This document shows positions 42,542 to 46,188 of a stretch of DNA of 46,188 nt, piece by piece. Numbering within the stretch: the stretch's first letter is position 1; every line of letters starts with the position of its first letter. The position numbers were made by a program, and so were the translations under genes. Source of the stretch: Syntrophorhabdaceae bacterium (GTDB lineage: Bacteria > Desulfobacterota > Syntrophorhabdia > Syntrophorhabdales > Syntrophorhabdaceae). Under the pieces are notes generated by a model, which saw only the letters and a program-made list of their open reading frames with translations, did no database searches and had not been told where the DNA came from. The DNA lies in the NCBI GenBank assembly GCA_028698615.1, contig JAQVWF010000019.1, positions 1 through 46,188 on the forward strand, in the 5' to 3' direction.

Positions 42542-43570
42542 GTTTATAAAGACCTTCTTGTACTTCGGTAAATCTTCCAGGGCCTTGCCGCAGCCCATGG
42601 TCACCGATACGAGCGGGTCCTCGGCAACTATCACGTTTATCCCGGTCTCATTCTCGATCCGCTGGCCAAGTCCTTTCAGAAGCGCTCCTCCTCCCGTCAG
42701 CACAATGCCCGTCTCATTGAGGTCGGATACAAATTCGGCGGGAAGTTTTTCGAGAGCCCTTCTGACGGAATCGAGGATGGCCGAAACGGGTTCTTCGATG
42801 GCCTCGCGGACCTCTTCCTTGGATATCTTTATGCTCCGGGGTATACTCGTGAGCAGGTCCTTTCCGACAACGTTTATCGAGTCGCTCAGGGAATCTACGG
42901 GAAAGGCTGAGGCGCCTTCTATCTTGATCTTTTCGGCAGCGATGACCCCTATTGCAAGCTGGTGTTTCTTCTGGAGATAGCGGACTATGGCCTCGTCGAG
43001 TTCGTCGCCCGCAACCCTGAGGGATTCACTGTATGCGACAGCGGAAAGGCTGATGATGGCCACCTCTGTCGTGCCGCCGCCGATGTCGATTATCATGTTG
43101 CCCCTGGGCAGTTCTATGGGCATGCCCGCGCCGATGGATGCCGCCATGGGTTCCTCGATGAGATGGACGTCACGGATGCCCACCTGGAAACAGGCATCGA
43201 TAACAGCCTTCTTCTCCACCTGGGTGATACCCGAAGGAACGCCGACGACCATCCTGGGTTTCGACACTTTTCGCTCATTGCTCACGACCTTGAGAAAATA
43301 CTTGATCATCGCCTTCGCCACATCGAAATCCGCGATGACCCCGTCCTTGAGGGGTCGTATGGCGCTGATATTGGGGGGCGTCCTGCCGATGTATTCCTTT
43401 GCCTCCCTGCCGACGGCGATAACCTTCCCCGAATTATTGTCAATGGCAACGACGGAAGGCTGATTGAGAACGATGCCTTCTCCCTTCATGTATATCAGGG
43501 TGTTGGCGGTGCCGAGGTCCATGGCAAGCTGCGTGGAAAACATCCCGAACAATTTTCTAAAGAAACCCAT
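42539..43570 (-). CDS. mreB: Rod-shape actin MreB
   Basis: The 343-residue actin homologue polymerises beneath the membrane and directs lateral wall synthesis, so the cell is likely rod-shaped. The nucleotide-binding motifs are DLGTANTLIYMKGEGIVLNQPSVVAID, IDIGGGTTEVAIISLSAV and VLTGGGALLKGLGQRIENETG. The N-terminus FRKLFGMFSTQLAMD could serve as the short membrane anchor. No mreC/mreD follows, as the downstream gene is the convergent helicase. It lies 15 bases behind the GAF gene with its own GGAGGAAGG site. Confidence 0.97.
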   Translation of the reverse strand: MGFFRKLFGMFSTQLAMDLGTANTLIYMKGEGIVLNQPSVVAIDNNSGKVIAVGREAKEYIGRTPPNISAIRPLKDGVIADFDVAKAMIKYFLKVVSNERKVSKPRMVVGVPSGITQVEKKAVIDACFQVGIRDVHLIEEPMAASIGAGMPIELPRGNMIIDIGGGTTEVAIISLSAVAYSESLRVAGDELDEAIVRYLQKKHQLAIGVIAAEKIKIEGASAFPVDSLSDSINVVGKDLLTSIPRSIKISKEEVREAIEEPVSAILDSVRRALEKLPAEFVSDLNETGIVLTGGGALLKGLGQRIENETGINVIVAEDPLVSVTMGCGKALEDLPKYKKVFIN

Positions 43571-43585
43571 CCCCCTTCCTCCTTT

Positions 43586-44956
43586 TTATTCTATGAATTT
43601 TCGTATCTTCTTCTCTTCTATCCTGTCGAAAAGCTCCCAGATGTCCGGCGAATCGTCGGGAAAGCTGACCGTGCCAAGCTCGATCATACCCGCTCCCGCC
43701 GAGAGCCCTTGCTCTGCAAGGCTTTTACCTACCGCATGGTAAAGGAGCTTCATCATGTTCCTCGTCTCAAAGGTCTCTCCGCCCTTGAGAAGAACGAAGA
43801 AACGGCCGCCGTTCTTGCGGGCCACAAACGCCTTGCCCCCGGCGCAATAGCGGATGACCTGACAGATCCTCCTCAACAGGTCGTTCGTACCCTCGGCGCC
43901 CATTTTCCTGTTGTAAAGGACCATATTCCCGAGCTTGACGCAAAGAATGGAGAACCGCTCGTTCTTCAGTGCCATCTTCTCGACGGCGTTCAGGAAGACG
44001 GGAAACTGCACCGCGCCCGTGACGGGATCGAAATCGCGTATCCTGTCCAGGTGCTCGCGCATCCACTGGGCTGTGAAATAGAGCGAGAGGAGACAGGAAA
44101 GATTTCTCAACGCGCCGATGGCCCTTTCATTCAACTCCGTTTCATTGAGGGAGACAAAGCCTATGACCCCAAAGGTCGTGTCCTCGGTAATAAGGGGAAA
44201 GCCGAAGAATTGTCGCGCTTTCAGCGGTTCGTTGGGAAAGAAGAGCGGCTTTTCCCGCAGGTAAGCGCTGCCATGGGGAAGAAGGAGTTCCCTGCCGCCC
44301 TCGAGGACCACGGAAGCAATGCTTTCCCCTCTGTGACATTCTTTTTTGATGGCGTCGCCATCGGCGATGCCGGCAACATCCTGGATGACGAGGCGTCCCT
44401 TCTTCTCCGTGCCGATGAAGCAGAAGGTCCCTCCCGAAAGGCCCAGGATCTCCTCGAGCACGTCGACCGTCGAGACCTTCGCCGTATTGAGAGCCGAGAG
44501 AAGGTTCAGGATCCGTCTCTCCGCATAAAGCTCTTCAATTGCTTCTTCGGTATGAAGGGCCTTCTTTTCCTGCTCGATCTCCTGGTGGATGAGAGAAGCG
44601 AAGGCGCCAAGTATCTTCTTCTCCTTGTCGGTAAAGACATATTTCTTCTTGCTGTCGACGATGATGACACCCTTCGTGTCAACGGGATATCCCATGAAGG
44701 ACTTGATCCCCTCGCTGGCTCCGTAATAGCCCAGCGCCTCTTCGTCCCTGTCAAAATTGGGTATGATAAGCGGAGCGCCATGCTTCATCACCCAGCCGGG
44801 AAGAGTCCCCTCAACGGAGATGCTCTTCCTCTCGTCAAAGCTCCTGGCAAAGGTGACGGAAGACAGGCAATTGAGGGAATCCTTTTCCCTCACATACAGG
44901 GCGACGGTAAAAGCCTCGTAGATATTGAAGATAAGCTGCGACAATCTGTCTATCAT
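43586..44956 (-). CDS. Tandem-GAF protein with degenerate GGDEF domain
   Basis: The 456-residue soluble protein has two GAF-type sensory domains (about residues 15-130 and 150-290) and a C-terminal domain with the length and pattern of a diguanylate cyclase domain (about 300-450). The signature GGDEF is replaced by NGGRF in FVARKNGGRFFVLLKGG, and the metal-binding Asp/Asn positions upstream are also lost. It should therefore not make c-di-GMP. It may bind a ligand or partner. Tight linkage to mreB suggests a link between a sensed signal and cell shape. A good promoter stands so close that the leader would be about five bases; no ribosome site is seen. Confidence 0.8.
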   Translation of the reverse strand: MIDRLSQLIFNIYEAFTVALYVREKDSLNCLSSVTFARSFDERKSISVEGTLPGWVMKHGAPLIIPNFDRDEEALGYYGASEGIKSFMGYPVDTKGVIIVDSKKKYVFTDKEKKILGAFASLIHQEIEQEKKALHTEEAIEELYAERRILNLLSALNTAKVSTVDVLEEILGLSGGTFCFIGTEKKGRLVIQDVAGIADGDAIKKECHRGESIASVVLEGGRELLLPHGSAYLREKPLFFPNEPLKARQFFGFPLITEDTTFGVIGFVSLNETELNERAIGALRNLSCLLSLYFTAQWMREHLDRIRDFDPVTGAVQFPVFLNAVEKMALKNERFSILCVKLGNMVLYNRKMGAEGTNDLLRRICQVIRYCAGGKAFVARKNGGRFFVLLKGGETFETRNMMKLLYHAVGKSLAEQGLSAGAGMIELGTVSFPDDSPDIWELFDRIEEKKIRKFIE

Positions 44957-44968
44957 TTTTATACCCGA

Positions 44969-44997
44969 ATTATGTCACCGGCACCCGCTACTGTCAA
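44969..44997 (-). promoter_or_regulatory. Sigma70-type promoter of the GAF-mreB operon
   Basis: On the minus strand a perfect TTGACA (44992-44997), 17 bases, CATAAT (44969-44974). The -10 box ends 12 bases before the ATG at 44956. Confidence 0.65.
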
Positions 44998-45003
44998 TTG
45001 ATA

Positions 45004-45951
45004 TCAGCCGTACTCCTCGAACCGGGCCGAGTAGGGAAGCTCAAACTTCTGAAGGGTCCGGCAAAAACCGCATTCACCGCCGCCGGAAGGATATCCGCAG
45101 ACGGGACAGAATTGGGCTTCAAAGCCCGCGGCGGCCTCGCCGTCGTCTTGCCGCATCTCCTTCATTTCCCGAAGCTCCTTCAGGTATCCCTTCACGAACA
45201 TGAGCTTGGTTCCCGGAGAAACCTCCTCAAGGCTGCCCAGGATGCCCTTGTACGTGATCGTCTTGGCCCCTTTCGAGAACGGGCATTCCTCATATATATA
45301 ATCGATGCCGGAGATAACGGCGTAAGCGGCCACCTCGCGCTCCGAGCATAAGAAGAACGGCTTGGCCTTCCTTGACAGGTGCCCGTCCTTCGCGTCGAGA
45401 ACAATGTCCTTTCGCCAGAGGTACTCCTTCTTCCAGTAGAGAACGTTCCCGAAGAGAGCTGCAGCCTCATCATCAAGATTGTGTCCTGTCAGCAGAAGGT
45501 TGTAGCCCTTGTCCATGCATACTTTGTTCATCACATACCGCTTTATCATTCCACACGCCGAGCACGGAACCCGCCGCAACCCTTTCGCCACCTCGCTGAT
45601 ACCCCTGCCGAAGACGTCGGGAACGTGAAAGATATGGACCTTCCTGCCGATCCTGTCGGCGACGGCCTTGATCTTTTCCAGCGACACGCGGGAATAGTCG
45701 CCTATGCCGAGGTCAACATAGACGCCGTCAGCCGTGATACCCATCCTCGTCAGAAAAACCCAGAGGGACAGGGAATCCTTGCCTCCGGATACGGCCACCA
45801 CGGGACGGTCACCATCTCCGATGAGTCTGTAGCGCCGGATGGTTGTGTTTACTCTTTTTTCAAAAAAAGTGAGGAAATGTGTGTCACAAAAGGCGGTCTT
45901 GTGGGACCGCAGGCTGATGCTCGCCGTCTGTCCGCACACCCTGCATTTCAT
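45004..45951 (-). CDS. TtuA/TtcA-family tRNA sulfurtransferase
   Basis: The 315-residue enzyme of the PP-loop ATPase family resembles TtuA, which thiolates uridine 54 of tRNA. It has an N-terminal zinc motif (CRVCGQTA... AFCDTH), the ATP-binding AVSGGKDSLSLW, the cluster or catalytic cysteines in VPCSACGMIKRY, LLTGHNLDDEAAALFGN, and a C-terminal zinc ribbon (CPVCGYP... CGFC). This two-zinc-finger build separates TtuA from TtcA and TilS. The start overlaps the stop of the ThiS-like carrier gene by four bases, as expected for an enzyme with a dedicated sulfur donor. Confidence 0.88.
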   Translation of the reverse strand: MKCRVCGQTASISLRSHKTAFCDTHFLTFFEKRVNTTIRRYRLIGDGDRPVVAVSGGKDSLSLWVFLTRMGITADGVYVDLGIGDYSRVSLEKIKAVADRIGRKVHIFHVPDVFGRGISEVAKGLRRVPCSACGMIKRYVMNKVCMDKGYNLLLTGHNLDDEAAALFGNVLYWKKEYLWRKDIVLDAKDGHLSRKAKPFFLCSEREVAAYAVISGIDYIYEECPFSKGAKTITYKGILGSLEEVSPGTKLMFVKGYLKELREMKEMRQDDGEAAAGFEAQFCPVCGYPSGGGECGFCRTLQKFELPYSARFEEYG

Positions 45952-46136
45952 CCGCCCGATACAACCCGTATAACCTTCACGCTGTCATCGGCGTCGAGCC
46001 GGTGGTCCTCGGTGACAAGCCGGTTGTTTGCGACAACGAGGTGGCCTTCCGCGCTGACCTTGAGTTCCTGCAAAAGCCGGGAGACGAGCATCGGTTTCTC
46101 GAAGACGTAATCTTTCCCTTCCCAGTTGACGTACAT
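45948..46136 (-). CDS. ThiS/MoaD-like sulfur carrier protein (TtuB-type)
   Basis: The 62-residue ubiquitin-fold protein ends in the required GG (KVIRVVSGG). It has the ThiS-like order MYVNWEGKDYVF, VSRLLQELKV, HLVVANNRLVTED and DDSVKVIRVV. The C-terminal glycine would be adenylated and thiocarboxylated by an E1-like enzyme not seen in this window. The coupling to the TtuA-type gene points to sulfur supply for tRNA thiolation rather than thiamine or molybdopterin. The ATG at 46136 begins the fold; no ribosome site is present and the promoter implies a leaderless mRNA. Confidence 0.85.
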   Translation of the reverse strand: MYVNWEGKDYVFEKPMLVSRLLQELKVSAEGHLVVANNRLVTEDHRLDADDSVKVIRVVSGG

Positions 46137-46143
46137 GGGTAAT

Positions 46144-46172
46144 TTCTTAGCACAACGACGGGGTGATGTCAA
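46144..46172 (-). promoter_or_regulatory. Candidate promoter of the sulfur carrier/TtuA operon
   Basis: On the minus strand a perfect TTGACA (46167-46172), 17 bases, and a weak -10 TAAGAA (46144-46149). Seven bases separate the -10 box from the ATG. Confidence 0.5.
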
Positions 46173-46188
46173 AAAGCCCGGGATGGTC

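Noticed and set aside
42962-45001. A 679-codon open frame on the plus strand opposite mreB and the GAF gene
   Set aside because: Antisense shadow that crosses two real genes; no ribosome site and no recognisable domain.

Overview
The window reads as chromosomal DNA of an anaerobic, GC-rich bacterium, most likely a Desulfobacterota ('deltaproteobacterial') lineage of the syntrophic type. This taxonomic guess is an inference. It rests on gene content: a two-gene SmsC/SmsB iron-sulfur assembly system, a DUF3786 protein, a polyferredoxin with a DUF362 partner, paired GlcD/GlcF-like oxidase subunits with acyl-CoA ligases, a CHASE2 cyclase, FmdB, and a selenocysteine-containing SelD. I see no phage, transposase, integrase or CRISPR array. 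Coding density is high and most genes overlap or abut.

Layout. 1-6.4 kb: tRNA-Arg(CCG), then a cAMP and envelope module of a CHASE2 adenylate cyclase (+) facing a phosphodiesterase, TPR/beta-barrel and FecR series (-). 6.5-14 kb: fmdB and a 50-residue protein, then the tightly overlapping operon mnmG, queG-like, carA, carB (-). 14-17.5 kb: an EF-Tu-domain-2-like small protein, a PhoU-like protein, an HD-type tRNA nucleotidyltransferase, a broken methyltransferase gene and an exported molybdopterin oxidoreductase. 17.5-22 kb: smsC, smsB, a DUF362 Tat protein and a NapH/NapG-like polyferredoxin (+). 22-25 kb: a five-PAS hybrid histidine kinase (-). 25.3-30.6 kb: htpX, rsmB, a PASTA protein, rpe, a DUF3786 protein and a persulfide-dioxygenase/rhodanese fusion (+). 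30.6-32 kb: selD and a small SH3-like protein (-). 32-38.6 kb: two near-twin acyl-CoA ligases, each closed by the same terminator hairpin, behind glcF-like and glcD-like genes (-). 38.8-40.4 kb: a TIM-barrel isomerase and adk (-). 40.5-42.5 kb: a UvrD-type helicase (+). 42.5-46.2 kb: mreB with a GAF/degenerate-GGDEF protein, then a TtuA-type tRNA thiolase with its ThiS-like sulfur carrier (-).

The most striking reading is that selD is longer than a plain open frame suggests. Its active-site codon is an in-frame TGA at 31608-31610 in a canonical SelD N-terminus, followed by a short stem-loop at the spacing expected of a bacterial SECIS. SelD therefore appears to be a selenoprotein in this organism.

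Other points of interest: a cyclase and a class II cAMP phosphodiesterase flank two envelope proteins; at least four genes have a good sigma70-type promoter placed so close to the start codon that the mRNA should be leaderless or nearly so; intergenic DNA at four loci carries short 7-bp-period repeats; and an acyl-CoA ligase duplication has kept its terminator. All calls come from reading the sequence. No database search or computation was run, and residue positions inside proteins are approximate.
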